Assembly (NCBI RefSeq): GCF_003403015.1
Contig: NZ_QURL01000002.1
Coordinates: 1 to 64,000 of the forward strand
DNA from: Fulvimarina endophytica
Lineage (GTDB): Bacteria; Pseudomonadota; Alphaproteobacteria; Rhizobiales; Rhizobiaceae
Direction: 5' to 3'
DNA: 64,000 bases
In this document: positions 54,055 to 63,431 of the stretch, piece by piece
How positions within the stretch are numbered: position 1 is the stretch's first letter
Layout of the letters: each line of letters starts with the position of its first letter
Made by a program: the position numbers and the translations under genes
The notes under the pieces: generated by a model
Databases searched by the model: none
Seen by the model: the letters and a program-made list of their open reading frames with translations, nothing else
Told to the model about the DNA's origin: nothing

Positions 54055-54262
54055 GGTCAACGCTCCGTTCGGATGTGAAGTTCGAGCCCGAGACTGGCGC
54101 GAAAACCGGGGTCTTGTCCACCATTTTCGCCGCCGAAGCGAGGCGCCCGGAGGTGGTGAAGGGCAACCGGTTGCCCGCAGCGGAAAACGGATGCCATCCC
54201 CCGCGCGATCGGATAGCCTCTTCCGACACCCGGTGATCCTTCGACAGAAAGCGAGTTCCTCA

Positions 54263-54658
54263 ATGGCCGACGACCTCTTCGCCAAGGCACGGTCCGCCAT
54301 GCGGAAGGCCCATGCGCCCTATTCGAAGTTCCCGGTTGGCGCGGCCCTGAGGACCACGGACGGGCGCATCTATGCCGGCTGCAACGTGGAATCGGTGAGC
54401 TTTCCCGAAGGCTGGTGCGCCGAGACGACGGCGATCGGCCATCTCGTGATGGATGGGGGCGGGCGGATCGCCGAACTCGCGGTGATCGCCGAGAAGCTCC
54501 CATTCTGCACCCCGTGCGGGGGATGCCGGCAGCGCATCGCCGAATTCGCCGATCCGCAGACGAAGATCCATCTCTGCGATCCGCAATCGGGCGAGAAGCG
54601 GACTACGACCATGGGCGAGCTTCTGCCCTTCGCCTTTGAGACCGAGGATCTCGGCTGA
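54263..54658 (+). CDS. cdd: Cytidine deaminase
   Basis: 131 residues, homotetrameric zinc type. APYSKFPVGAALRTTDGRIYAGCNVESVSF, the CAETTA motif (zinc Cys and catalytic Glu) and PFCTPCGGCRQRIAEF (zinc CxxC) are intact. It converts cytidine/deoxycytidine to uridine, and fits with nearby upp and deoB for pyrimidine/pentose salvage. Confidence 0.94.
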   Translation: MADDLFAKARSAMRKAHAPYSKFPVGAALRTTDGRIYAGCNVESVSFPEGWCAETTAIGHLVMDGGGRIAELAVIAEKLPFCTPCGGCRQRIAEFADPQTKIHLCDPQSGEKRTTTMGELLPFAFETEDLG

Positions 54659-54740
54659 CGGGGCGCTGCGCGCCGTGCGCTCGCGCCGTGACTGCGCAAG
54701 CCGTCGGCGTTTCCGGCACGCTTGTCGGCGTTCGAACCCG

Positions 54741-55289
54741 TCACCTCACCATGGTCAGGCGGCCGTCCTCCACGGAATAGCGCTTCAGCTCCGACAGGAA
54801 GCTCATGCCGATGAGGGTGATGCCGAGCGCTCCGTCCTCGAGGATGAGGGCGTCGGCGCCTCGTACGGCGATCGGTCCGATCTCGATCCGATCGATCCGG
54901 GCCCGCGCGGCTCTTGCCGTGCCGTTGGCGGTCTTCACCTCGGCCGTCCAGTCGCCCGGCGCGGGATAGATGCCGATCCGGGCGGCGACCGATTTCGGGA
55001 TGGCGACGCGGCTCGCGCCCGTATCGATGAGCACCTCGCTCGCCATGCCGTTGAGGCGCGCCTTCGTCACGAAGTGGCCGGACGCATCGGCATCGAGCGT
55101 GACCGACGGACCGCCGGTCATGCCCATAGCGGCGGTGTCCGGGCCGATGTTCGCCTCCACCACCGCCGTCTTCGGCTCCACCAGTTCAAGCCCTGCGCGA
55201 TTGTCCTTCACATAGGTCTCGTAGACCGAAGGAATCGCGAGCCCGCCGAAGGAGCAGACTGACAGGAGGACGATCGCGCGATTGAGCAT
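54741..55289 (-). CDS. Retropepsin-like aspartyl protease (TIGR02281-like)
   Basis: 182 residues. An N-terminal helix/signal anchor (IVLLSVCSFGGLAIPSVYE) is followed by a single aspartyl-protease domain with EVLIDTGASRVAIPKSVAARIG (DTGA catalytic motif) and ITLIGMSFLSELKRYSVEDGRLTMVR. Such proteins are membrane-tethered and periplasmic in alphaproteobacteria; substrate unknown. Confidence 0.9.
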   Translation of the reverse strand: MLNRAIVLLSVCSFGGLAIPSVYETYVKDNRAGLELVEPKTAVVEANIGPDTAAMGMTGGPSVTLDADASGHFVTKARLNGMASEVLIDTGASRVAIPKSVAARIGIYPAPGDWTAEVKTANGTARAARARIDRIEIGPIAVRGADALILEDGALGITLIGMSFLSELKRYSVEDGRLTMVR

Positions 55290-55448
55290 GGGCCGGTCCG
55301 GAAGCGGTTCGATATCGCCTCCGAACCTAAACCGGGTGAGCCTTACGAAGGATCAAGGACGGGCCTGCTCGCGCTTTTTCGCTCGCAGCGGTGAACGGCG
55401 TCCTAACGCACCCGGCCCCTCGCGGCCGTGCTCGGACCCGGCCGAGGG

Positions 55449-56078
55449 CTATTTGGTGCCGTACATGCGGTCGCCCGCATCGCCGAGGCCCGGCACGATA
55501 TAGCCGTTCTCGTCGAGATGGCTGTCGATCGAGGCGGTGAAGACCGGAACGTCCGGATGAGCCTTGGTGAAGCGTTCGAGCCCGTCGGGGGCGGCGAGGA
55601 GGCACAGGAAGCGCATGTTCGAGGCGCCCTGCTGCTTCAGCCGCTCCACCGCGAGAATCGCCGAATTGGCGGTGGCGAGCATGGGATCGACGACGATGGT
55701 CAGCCGGTCGGCCATGCTTTCGGGGGCCTTGAAATAGTATTCGACCGGCTCCAGCGTCTCCTCGTTCCGGTAGAGGCCCACATGGGCGACGCGGGCGGCC
55801 GGCACGAGGTCGAGCATGCCTTCGAGGAGACCGTTTCCGGCCCTGAGGATCGAGGCGAAGACGAGCTTCTTGCCCTCGAGAAGCGGCGCCTGCATCTCGC
55901 ACATGGGCGTTTCGATCGTCTCGTGGGTGATCTTCAGGTCGCGCGTCACCTCGTAACAGAGGAGCGTCGAGATCTCGCGCAGGAGCCGGCGGAATGAGGC
56001 CGTCGAGGTCTCCTTCTTGCGCATCAGGCTCAGCTTGTGCTGCACGAGGGGGTGGTCGATGATGGTGACGCCGTCCAT
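55449..56078 (-). CDS. upp: Uracil phosphoribosyltransferase
   Basis: 209 residues, full length. PRPP site [23 protein letters not shown] and uracil site [18 protein letters not shown] at the C terminus. Makes UMP from uracil and PRPP. Follows deoB after about 50 nt, likely co-transcribed. Confidence 0.97.
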   Translation of the reverse strand: MDGVTIIDHPLVQHKLSLMRKKETSTASFRRLLREISTLLCYEVTRDLKITHETIETPMCEMQAPLLEGKKLVFASILRAGNGLLEGMLDLVPAARVAHVGLYRNEETLEPVEYYFKAPESMADRLTIVVDPMLATANSAILAVERLKQQGASNMRFLCLLAAPDGLERFTKAHPDVPVFTASIDSHLDENGYIVPGLGDAGDRMYGTK

Positions 56079-56129
56079 GAGATCTTCCGTCGTGTTGTCG
56101 GCGCGGCGAGGCGGCTCGCTCGCGCCGTG

Positions 56130-57326
56130 TCAGAGAAACGAAGTGCCGAACCGGCCGGGGCCGAGGTCCAGATGGACGCCGATGCTCGCGCCGATATCGG
56201 CAAAGCTCGTCCTCACTCCGATGTCGTGAGGCGCGATCGACGGTCCGAAGGCCAGAATCGGCACCTCTTCGCGGGTGTGATCGGTTCCGGGGAAGGTCGG
56301 ATCGCAGCCGTGGTCAGCGGTAAGCACGCAAAGATCGCCCGGATCAAGCGCCGCCTCGATCTCGGGCAGCCGCGCGTCGAACGCCTCGAGGGCCGCGGCA
56401 TAGCCGGCGACGTCGCGGCGGTGGCCGTAGACCATGTCGAAATCGACGAGATTGGAGACGACGAGATCGCCGCTCCGCGCCCTGCCGATCGCGGCGAGGG
56501 TCGCGTCGACGAGGGCCATGTTGCCGTCGGCCTTCAGCACTTCGCTCACGCCGCGATGGGCGAAGATGTCGGCGATCTTGCCGACGGCGAAGACGCATCG
56601 TCCGCCTGCCGTCGCCCGGTCGAGAAGCGTCTCGCCGGGCGGCGGGACCGAGAAGTCGCGCCGGTTCGCCGTCCGCCTGAACGTCTCGGCGCTCTCCCCC
56701 GTGAAGGGCCGCGCGATGACCCGAGCGATGTTGAGCGGATCGCAGTGCCTGCGTGCGGTCTCGCACAGCGCCATCAGGCGTTCGAGGCCGAAATGGGTCT
56801 CGTGGGCGGCGATCTGCAGCACCGAATCGGTCGAGGTATAGAAAATCGGCTTGCCGGTCCGCACGCTCTCCTCTCCCTCTTCGCGTAGGATATCCGTGCC
56901 CGAGGCGTGCCGGTCGCCGAGAATGCCCGGGATATGGCTGTCATCCATGATCTGGCGGATCAGCGAAGCGGGAAAGGCGGGGCGGGTCTTCGGGAAGGTC
57001 CCCCATTCGAAAGGGACCGGCGCGCCGGCGATCTCCCAGTGGCCGGAGGGCGTGTCCTTGCTGCGCGAGATCTCCCGCGCCCGCCCGTGGATCGCCTCGG
57101 CGGCGCCCCCGTCGGTCTCGATGCCGGCAGCATGGAAGAGGCCGAGGCGTTTCAGGTTCGGAATGTGGAGCGGACCTGATCGCAGGCCGGTGCGGGTCGC
57201 CGCCCCGCTCTCGCAGGCTTTCAGGATGGAGCCGAACGTGTTCGCGCCCGCGTCGCCGAAATCGCCCGCATCGGGCGCTGCCCCGATGCCGAAGGAATCC
57301 AGAACGATGATGATGGCCCTTGGCAC
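56130..57326 (-). CDS. deoB: Phosphopentomutase
   Basis: 398 residues, alkaline-phosphatase superfamily. [30 protein letters not shown] has the metal Asp; [11 protein letters not shown] has the phosphoacceptor Thr; [23 protein letters not shown] has the second metal cluster. Interconverts ribose/deoxyribose 1- and 5-phosphate. Start is GTG at 57326. Salvage neighbours are upp and cdd. Confidence 0.96.
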   Translation of the reverse strand: MPRAIIIVLDSFGIGAAPDAGDFGDAGANTFGSILKACESGAATRTGLRSGPLHIPNLKRLGLFHAAGIETDGGAAEAIHGRAREISRSKDTPSGHWEIAGAPVPFEWGTFPKTRPAFPASLIRQIMDDSHIPGILGDRHASGTDILREEGEESVRTGKPIFYTSTDSVLQIAAHETHFGLERLMALCETARRHCDPLNIARVIARPFTGESAETFRRTANRRDFSVPPPGETLLDRATAGGRCVFAVGKIADIFAHRGVSEVLKADGNMALVDATLAAIGRARSGDLVVSNLVDFDMVYGHRRDVAGYAAALEAFDARLPEIEAALDPGDLCVLTADHGCDPTFPGTDHTREEVPILAFGPSIAPHDIGVRTSFADIGASIGVHLDLGPGRFGTSFL

Positions 57327-57510
57327 CGATGCCTCCGCGACATGTCTTGCGCGGTGGAAACTAAAGCATCGGGACGAAAAGTGGACCCGGTGTGCGGATC
57401 GTCCGATCCTTCGTCAAGCAATGAAAGCCCCGGACCCGATGCGCGATCGGGGCCGAAGCTTGGAGGAATGCTGCGCGAGGACGGGGGCGACTGCCGAAGA
57501 ACCCGGACGC

Positions 57511-57978
57511 CTATTTCGCCGCAGTCTCCGCGATGCCGCGGCGTACATTGTACTGATCGGAGGCGGCGGTGAACACGGACTCGTTGTCGCCGATCGTCAC
57601 GGTCGGTTCGCATTTCGGCGCGCAGGCATAGGTCTGGCGCTGCGCCTGCCGATAGATGCGGACGGTGTTGTCCTCGAAGGTATGAACCGCGACCTGCTCG
57701 TCCATGAGCACCTCGTTGTTGCGGTCGAGAACGATCACATTGGTGATGCCGTAGCTCTTGCCCGTGAGGACGAGGCGCGATCCGCTCAGGACCTCGACAT
57801 CGACGATCGCCGGATTGCCGATGATCACCGTGCCGGCCCCGCGATCGATCTCCAGGATCTTGGCATGATCCACCTCCACGGAGAGGAGGGGGTCCGAGGC
57901 GAGCGCTCCGCTCGTGCCGAGGGCGCCGAGGCAGGCTGCAAGGAGCGCGAAACCGGTCGTGCGGAGAAGGGCGGTCAT
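57511..57978 (-). CDS. Pilus/secretin N-terminal-domain protein
   Basis: 155 residues. Signal peptide, then the domain found at the N terminus of CpaC/RcpA secretins (VDHAKILEIDRGAGTVIIGNPAIVDVEVLSGSRLVLTGKSYGITNVIVLDRN), without a secretin barrel; two Cys near the C terminus (YACAPKCEP). Probable periplasmic accessory of the Tad pilus encoded on the other strand. Start ATG 57978 with AGGA just upstream. Confidence 0.86.
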   Translation of the reverse strand: MTALLRTTGFALLAACLGALGTSGALASDPLLSVEVDHAKILEIDRGAGTVIIGNPAIVDVEVLSGSRLVLTGKSYGITNVIVLDRNNEVLMDEQVAVHTFEDNTVRIYRQAQRQTYACAPKCEPTVTIGDNESVFTAASDQYNVRRGIAETAAK

Positions 57979-58058
57979 GGGCGGTCCTGGCAAATGACGG
58001 TGGAGAGAAGGATGGCGTCAATCTGCCCGATCGTGATGAATGGAGCGTAAAGACGCTC

Positions 58059-58073
58059 TTTACGCTGCGTTAA
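58059..58073. promoter_or_regulatory. CtrA-like box upstream of flp
   Basis: TTTA-N7-TTAA (58059-58062, 58070-58073), one mismatch from the CtrA consensus TTAA-N7-TTAA, in the divergent gap between the secretin-N gene and flp. In Caulobacter the pilin gene is a CtrA target. Short motif, so chance is possible. Confidence 0.35.
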
Positions 58074-58216
58074 CCATGCCCGCAGCGGGGGGGCGGGCCG
58101 CATTTCTCAAGTCGGCCGTTAAGAGCGGAGAAAGATCACGGCGCTAGGTTGCTGTCATCCGATCGATGAGAACAAGTCGACGGGCGTGCTGTCGAAATCA
58201 ACGAAAGGGGACTTCC

Positions 58217-58390
58217 ATGTCCAAGATGTTCAGCCGTTTTCTGAAGAACGAATCCGGCGCAACCGCCATCGAATACGCTCTGATCGCCGGTCTCATGGCC
58301 GTTGTCTGCATCAGCGCCATCACCGCGCTCGGCACGACCATGGAGAACACCTTCGAGACGATCAAGAACGCTCTCGCGCCTGCCAGCTAA
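58217..58390 (+). CDS. flp: Flp/Fap-family type IVb pilin
   Basis: 57 residues. A short leader MSKMFSRFLKNESG ends at the prepilin site (G before ATAIEYALIAGLMAVVCISAI), and the mature part has the hydrophobic N-terminal helix typical of Tad pilins. GAAAGGGGA lies 7 nt before the ATG. Probably the major pilin subunit, processed by the CpaA next door. Confidence 0.92.
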   Translation: MSKMFSRFLKNESGATAIEYALIAGLMAVVCISAITALGTTMENTFETIKNALAPAS

Positions 58391-58597
58391 TCCTCATCGG
58401 TCGCCGGCATCGGGCTCCCGTCCGATGCCGCGACCGGGAGATCGAGCCCGCTCTCGTAGAGGGAGCCTTGCCACGCGACGACCGCGCGGGGCTCCATCGG
58501 TCGAAGACACGTCTCGGTCAGGAATGTCGGCAACCGGTCGTGATCCGCATGGCCGGTTGCTTTCGTCTTGCATGATCCGCCAGCCGGGAGCTTCGAT

Positions 58598-59104
58598 ATG
58601 AGCCTCGCTTATCTCTTTCTGGTGTTCTATTTCGCAGCCTGCCTCTCGGCCGCCGCGGTTTCGGACATCCTGACGATGACGATCCCCAATCGGCTCTGCC
58701 TGCTGCTTGCCGCCGGCTTTCCCCTCGCGGCCTATCTGTCCGGCATGTCCCTCGAGACGGCCGCTCTCCACATGGCCTTCGGCCTTGCCGCCTTCGTCAT
58801 GGGCTTCGCCCTCTTCGCCCTCAACGTCTTCGGGGGCGGGGACGCCAAGCTGATGGCCGCGACCGCCTTCTGGATCGGTCCCGAGGCAGCCCTGCCGTTC
58901 GTGTTCGACGCGACGATCGTGGGCGGCATCATGGCGATCGCCATGATCTATGTCAGGTCCATCGCGGTTCCGGCGACGGGTATCGTCTTCGCCGACCGAC
59001 TTCTGTCGAGGGAAACCGGCATCCCCTTCGGCGTGGCGCTGGCCTTCGCGGGCCTTCACGCCTATGCGCAGGGGCCCTTCCTGGACGCGGCTCTGCGCTT
59101 CTGA
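58598..59104 (+). CDS. cpaA: Prepilin peptidase CpaA/TadV
   Basis: 168 residues, six or so TM helices. SDILTMTIPNRLCL and NVFGGGDAKLMAATAFWIGPE give the two aspartates (second in GGGD) of the type IV prepilin peptidase. Cleaves the Flp leader. Start ATG 58598 with GGGAG upstream. Confidence 0.93.
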   Translation: MSLAYLFLVFYFAACLSAAAVSDILTMTIPNRLCLLLAAGFPLAAYLSGMSLETAALHMAFGLAAFVMGFALFALNVFGGGDAKLMAATAFWIGPEAALPFVFDATIVGGIMAIAMIYVRSIAVPATGIVFADRLLSRETGIPFGVALAFAGLHAYAQGPFLDAALRF

Positions 59105-59237
59105 TCTGCCGCAGCGAAGCGTCTCACTTAGAACCGCCGGCTTTCGGCCGGCCCGTCCGCCCTTTCATCGGCCCGTCCTGCGGACGGGTCCGGCGACCTC
59201 GTCTCTGATGCGGTCGCGTCACGCGGGAGCCCCGCCG

Positions 59238-60170
59238 ATGTTCGTGACCCGGTGCGAGAAATGGCTCGCCGGTATCGCGGCGATCGCCATCGCCCTCAGC
59301 GCGGTCCTCCTCGTCCGCAAGGCGGTGTCCGTCGAAAGCGGCGGCCTCGTCTTTCTCGCGATCTGCGGCGCGCTCATGCTCGCCATCGGCTTGGTCTACC
59401 GTATCACCGGACGAAGCCTCGCCATCGGGACCGTCGCGATCGGTATCGCCCTTCTGCTGGTGGTCACGGCAGCCCTTGCGACGCTGAACCTCCTGCTGCT
59501 GCCGCTATCGGGCGGGACCCATGACGATGCTCTCGTCAGAATGGACGCGCTGATCGGCTTCGACTGGCGGGAGGCCATGGAGTTCGCGGCCCGGTATCCT
59601 CTGGCCTGCGAGATCCTGCGCTACGTCTATCAGAGCACGAGCATCCAACTCGTCGTGCTGCTGCTCGTTCTCGGTTTTTCCGGCCGGCAGGCCGAATTCG
59701 ACCGTCTTCTCCTCTGCTACACCTTCGCGGCGATCGGCGTGGTGGCCTGGTGGACGCTCTGGCCGAGCCTTGGGACCATGGCCTACTATGAATTGCCGCA
59801 GGCCGTCGTCGCGGCCGTGAACCCCGTCGTCGATCCGGCCTATGGAGCGCTTCTGCGCAAGGTCTCGGAGGTCGGCGTCACGGTGATCGATCCCGTCCGG
59901 ACCCTGGGTCTCGTCGCCTTTCCCTCCTTCCACACCGTGCTCGCCCTTCTGGCGATCGTCTCGGCCGCCTCGGTGCGCTGGCTGTTTCCTCCGATGCTCG
60001 TTCTGAACCTTCTGATGCTGCCGGCGGTCGTCATCCATGGTGGCCACCACCTCTTCGACCTGATCGGTGGCGCGGTCGCCTTCCTTCTGGCCATGGCGCT
60101 GACCGATGCGGTGCTCCTGCGCGGCGCGGCGCCGCGCGCCCGAAGGGAACTTGCCGCACGGGTCAGTTGA
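59238..60170 (+). CDS. PAP2-family membrane phosphatase
   Basis: 310 residues with about eight TM helices. The C-terminal half holds AFPSFHTVLALLAI (PSxH) and VVIHGGHHLFDLIGG (histidines of the third motif), typical of the PAP2 fold acting on lipid phosphates. Start ATG 59238 follows GGGAG. It sits between cpaA and cpaB, where tad loci do not normally carry such a gene. Confidence 0.85.
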   Translation: MFVTRCEKWLAGIAAIAIALSAVLLVRKAVSVESGGLVFLAICGALMLAIGLVYRITGRSLAIGTVAIGIALLLVVTAALATLNLLLLPLSGGTHDDALVRMDALIGFDWREAMEFAARYPLACEILRYVYQSTSIQLVVLLLVLGFSGRQAEFDRLLLCYTFAAIGVVAWWTLWPSLGTMAYYELPQAVVAAVNPVVDPAYGALLRKVSEVGVTVIDPVRTLGLVAFPSFHTVLALLAIVSAASVRWLFPPMLVLNLLMLPAVVIHGGHHLFDLIGGAVAFLLAMALTDAVLLRGAAPRARRELAARVS

Positions 60171-60201
60171 AATCCCAACCGACGAAATCTTTCACGGTCC
60201 G

Positions 60202-60216
60202 TTAACCATACATTGA
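60202..60216. promoter_or_regulatory. CtrA-like box upstream of cpaB
   Basis: TTAA-N7-TTGA (60202-60205, 60213-60216), one mismatch from TTAA-N7-TTAA, within an A+T-rich patch (about 60176-60240) that is the likely promoter of cpaBCDE. Confidence 0.35.
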
Positions 60217-60284
60217 TGATTGCCGAGCAATAACACCCCTAGAGGGCCCGAAGACCGATCGGGCATGACGCAGGGGAAGGCTCG

Positions 60285-61109
60285 ATGAACCGAAGTCAGA
60301 TCATCGTTATCGCAGTCGCGGGCCTCGCCGCCGTGGGCGCCGGTTTCCTCGCACTCAATCTTGCGACGCCGGAGCCCTCGGAGACGGTGATCATCACCGC
60401 ATCCCCGGCACAGCCTCCCGTCAAGCTCGAGGACGTCCTCGTCTCCTCGGGCGACGTTCCGATGGGGGCTCGCATCGCCGCATCCGGCTTCTCCTGGCAG
60501 AAATGGCCGGTGGACGGGATCGGCGGCGGCTTCATCATGAAGACCAGCCGACCCGACGCCATCGAGGAACTGAGCGGCACGATCGCCCGGCAGGCCTTCT
60601 TTTCGGGCGAGCCAGTTCGCGAAGCCAAGCTGATCAAGTCGGATTCCGGATTTCTCTCCGCTCTCCTGCCCGCCGGCAAGCGCGCCGTCGCCGTGCAGAT
60701 CGCGGCCGCAACGGCCGCAGGCGGCTTCATCCTTCCCAACGACCATGTCGACGTGATCATGACCCGGCGCAAGGAATCGCCGGAGGGTGGGGAGCCGCAG
60801 ATCATCACCGAGACGGTGCTGCGCAATCTCAGGGTCCTCGCCATCGACCAGACCGTCGAGGATGCCGACGGCCAGCGGACCGTCCTCGGCTCCGTCGCGA
60901 CGCTCGAGGTGGATGCTCCCCAGGCCGAGGCCCTGACGGCGGCCCAGCAGATCGCCGATCGCTTCGTTCTCTCCCTGCGCTCTCTCGCCGATTCGATCCC
61001 GGGTTCGGAGGGCTATGCCGCCTTCCTTCTCGCCGAGGAAAAGGCCCGCAACAGCGACGTGCGCATCGTGCGCTACGGAAACGTCCAGGACGTGAAGGTG
61101 CCGCAATGA
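60285..61109 (+). CDS. cpaB: Flp pilus assembly protein CpaB/RcpC
   Basis: 274 residues. N-terminal TM anchor (IIVIAVAGLAAVGAGFLALNLA), an SAF-like domain (EDVLVSSGDVPMGARIAASGFSWQKWP) and the conserved PAGKRAVAVQIAAATAAGGFILPNDHVDVIMTR. Periplasmic partner of the CpaC secretin. Stop overlaps cpaC (ATGA). Confidence 0.94.
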   Translation: MNRSQIIVIAVAGLAAVGAGFLALNLATPEPSETVIITASPAQPPVKLEDVLVSSGDVPMGARIAASGFSWQKWPVDGIGGGFIMKTSRPDAIEELSGTIARQAFFSGEPVREAKLIKSDSGFLSALLPAGKRAVAVQIAAATAAGGFILPNDHVDVIMTRRKESPEGGEPQIITETVLRNLRVLAIDQTVEDADGQRTVLGSVATLEVDAPQAEALTAAQQIADRFVLSLRSLADSIPGSEGYAAFLLAEEKARNSDVRIVRYGNVQDVKVPQ

Positions 61110-62725
61110 CCGCTGCCCCCATTCGAACCAAGGCAAAGGAGCCGGCGATGACGATCAGTGCCTTCCTGCGGACCCTCTGCATCTCGGCGGCGCTCGCGGG
61201 AGCTGTCGTCGGCACGCCCCTGCCGGCCATGGCCGACGAGAACTACGTCCCCGTGGGCATGGGCAACACGACGATCCAGCTCGGCCTCGACAAGTCCAAG
61301 GTGATCGAGCTTTCCGCCGACGCCCACGACATCCTCGTCGCCAATCCCTCGGTCGCCGACGCCCTGACGCGCGACAAGCGCCACATCTACCTCTTCGGCA
61401 AGCAGGTCGGACAGACCAATCTCATCGTCTTCGACAAGGCCAACCGCCAGATCGCCTCGATCGAGATCCGGATCGAGCGCGACGTGACGGGGCTGGCCGC
61501 TGCGATCCGCCGCTACGTGCCGGACTCCGACGTCACCGTCGAGATCATGAACGACAACGTCGTCCTCACCGGCCGCGTGCGCACCCCGCTCGACGCCAAG
61601 CGCGTCGGCCAGATCGCCGGCGCCTATCTGACGGGCGGCGAGGCGACGACGGGCAACTACATCCGGCAGGCCTCGGCCGGCGGCGAAGCCAATGGCGGCG
61701 CGGACGTCGCCTTTGCGAGCGAGTCCCGGCGCGAGAGCCAGATCATCAACCTCCTCCAGATCGAGGGCGAGGATCAGGTCACGCTGAAGGTCACGGTCGC
61801 CGAAGTGCAGCGGTCCGTGGTCAAGCAGCTCGGCCTCGACGGCGCGGTGTCCACCGCGATCGACGGGGTGACCTTCGGCGCGGTGACGGACAACGTCTTC
61901 GGCCTCGGCAACGCGCTCGGCGGACAGTTCGCGGGCCTCGGCTACAACAACGGTTCGACCGATGTGTCGACCCAGCTGCGCGCCATGGAGCAAGCCGGCG
62001 TCATGCGCACGCTCGCCGAACCCAGCCTGACGGCGATCTCGGGCGAGAGCGCGAGCTTCAAGGTCGGCGGCGAGTTCTCGGTGCCGAGCGGACGGGATTT
62101 CACGCCCGAAAAGCGGACGAATATCCGCGACGCGAACGGCCGCGTCGTCGATGTCGAGATCGAGGACGGCCAGTACACCCTCAATTCCCGCAACGTCGAA
62201 TACGGCATCGGTCTCGATTTCACGCCCGTCGTCCTGTCCCCGGGCCGCATCAGCCTCAAGCTGCGCACGAGCGTTTCCGAGCCCACCTTCGAAAGCCCGT
62301 TCAATCTCGGCAGCGATCAGAAGTCCAGGATCCCGGCGACGGCGGTCATCGGCATCAGGAAGCGCCTCGCCGATACCACGGTCGAATTGCCATCGGGCGG
62401 CTCCCTCGTCATCGCCGGTCTCGTGCGCGACGAGGTCCGCCAGGTGATCTCCGGCTTCCCGGGCCTCTCCAAGCTCCCGATCCTCGGCAGCCTGTTCCGC
62501 TCGCGCGACTTCCAGCGTTACGAAACGGAACTCGTCATCATCGTCACCCCCTATCTGGTGCGCCCGGTCGCCCGCGAGGCGCTCGCCCGTCCCGACGACG
62601 GTCTCGCCTTCTCGAGCGATGGCGCGGGCAATTTCCTCGGCCGCATCAACCGCATCTACGGCCATTCCGAAACCCAATTGCCGCCCGGCCGCTACCACGG
62701 GGTCGTCGGCTATATCTACAAGTGA
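61106..62725 (+). CDS. cpaC: Tad secretin CpaC/RcpA
   Basis: 539 residues. A signal peptide is preceded by a short extension (MTAAPIRTKAKEPA), so the internal ATG at 61148 is an alternative start. The N0/pilus domain (GLDKSKVIELSADAHDILVANPSVADALTRD) and BON-like repeat (VTVEIMNDNVVLTGRV) are followed by the secretin core (LEQ-type MEQAGVMRTLAEPSLTAISGESASFKVGGEF and SGFPGLSKLPILGSLFRS). Forms the outer-membrane channel for the Flp pilus. Confidence 0.94.
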   Translation: MTAAPIRTKAKEPAMTISAFLRTLCISAALAGAVVGTPLPAMADENYVPVGMGNTTIQLGLDKSKVIELSADAHDILVANPSVADALTRDKRHIYLFGKQVGQTNLIVFDKANRQIASIEIRIERDVTGLAAAIRRYVPDSDVTVEIMNDNVVLTGRVRTPLDAKRVGQIAGAYLTGGEATTGNYIRQASAGGEANGGADVAFASESRRESQIINLLQIEGEDQVTLKVTVAEVQRSVVKQLGLDGAVSTAIDGVTFGAVTDNVFGLGNALGGQFAGLGYNNGSTDVSTQLRAMEQAGVMRTLAEPSLTAISGESASFKVGGEFSVPSGRDFTPEKRTNIRDANGRVVDVEIEDGQYTLNSRNVEYGIGLDFTPVVLSPGRISLKLRTSVSEPTFESPFNLGSDQKSRIPATAVIGIRKRLADTTVELPSGGSLVIAGLVRDEVRQVISGFPGLSKLPILGSLFRSRDFQRYETELVIIVTPYLVRPVAREALARPDDGLAFSSDGAGNFLGRINRIYGHSETQLPPGRYHGVVGYIYK

Positions 62726-62744
62726 ACCGGGAGACGCCTGCGCC

Positions 62745-63431
62745 ATGAGACCCTCGTTCGCCCGGCCCCTCGCAGCCGCATCGCTCCTCGGCCTGCTCCT
62801 TGCGGCAGGCGGCTGCGGAAACGTCCATCACATCGAGGTCGGCTCGATCCCGGACGACTACCGCACCCGTCATCCGATCGTCGTCTCGGAATCCGAGACG
62901 GCCATCGACATCCCCATCGTAAGCGGCGACCGAAGGCTTGCGACCGCCGACGCCTCGCGTGTCCAGGACTTCGCCGGCCGGTTCCGGATGTCGGGTGCCG
63001 ACACCATGGCCGTGCTGGTTCCTTACGGCTCGCGCAACTCGGCCGCCGCCTCGCTCGTCGCCCACGAAGCGCTGGCCGTCCTCGCCAGATCCGGCGTCTC
63101 CCGCGACCGCGTGATCCTGCAGAGCTATGCCGCCCACGATGCGCTGCGGCCGACGCCGATCCGTCTCGCCTTCGCGACGCTGACGGCGAAGACCGCACCC
63201 TGCGGCCGCTGGCCGAGCGATCTCGGCGATACGTCGGAGAACGAGAACTACTTCAACTTCGGCTGCGCGAGCCAGCAGAACCTCGCGGCCCAGATCGCCG
63301 ATCCGCGCGATCTTCTTTCACCGCGCGGCATGGGACCGGTCGACGGCGAGCGTCGCGACACGGTCATCGAGAAATACCGCAAGGGCGAGAGCTTCACCTC
63401 CAGCAGGCCCCGAATGGAAAGCGCTTACTGA
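62745..63431 (+). CDS. cpaD: Pilus lipoprotein CpaD
   Basis: 228 residues. Signal peptide with a lipobox LAAGGC, then HHIEVGSIPDDYRTRHPIVVSES, DYRTRHP being the CpaD hallmark, and NFGCASQQNLAAQIADPRDLLSPRGMGP at the C terminus. Assists secretin assembly. Stop overlaps cpaE (TGATG at 63429-63433). Confidence 0.93.
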   Translation: MRPSFARPLAAASLLGLLLAAGGCGNVHHIEVGSIPDDYRTRHPIVVSESETAIDIPIVSGDRRLATADASRVQDFAGRFRMSGADTMAVLVPYGSRNSAAASLVAHEALAVLARSGVSRDRVILQSYAAHDALRPTPIRLAFATLTAKTAPCGRWPSDLGDTSENENYFNFGCASQQNLAAQIADPRDLLSPRGMGPVDGERRDTVIEKYRKGESFTSSRPRMESAY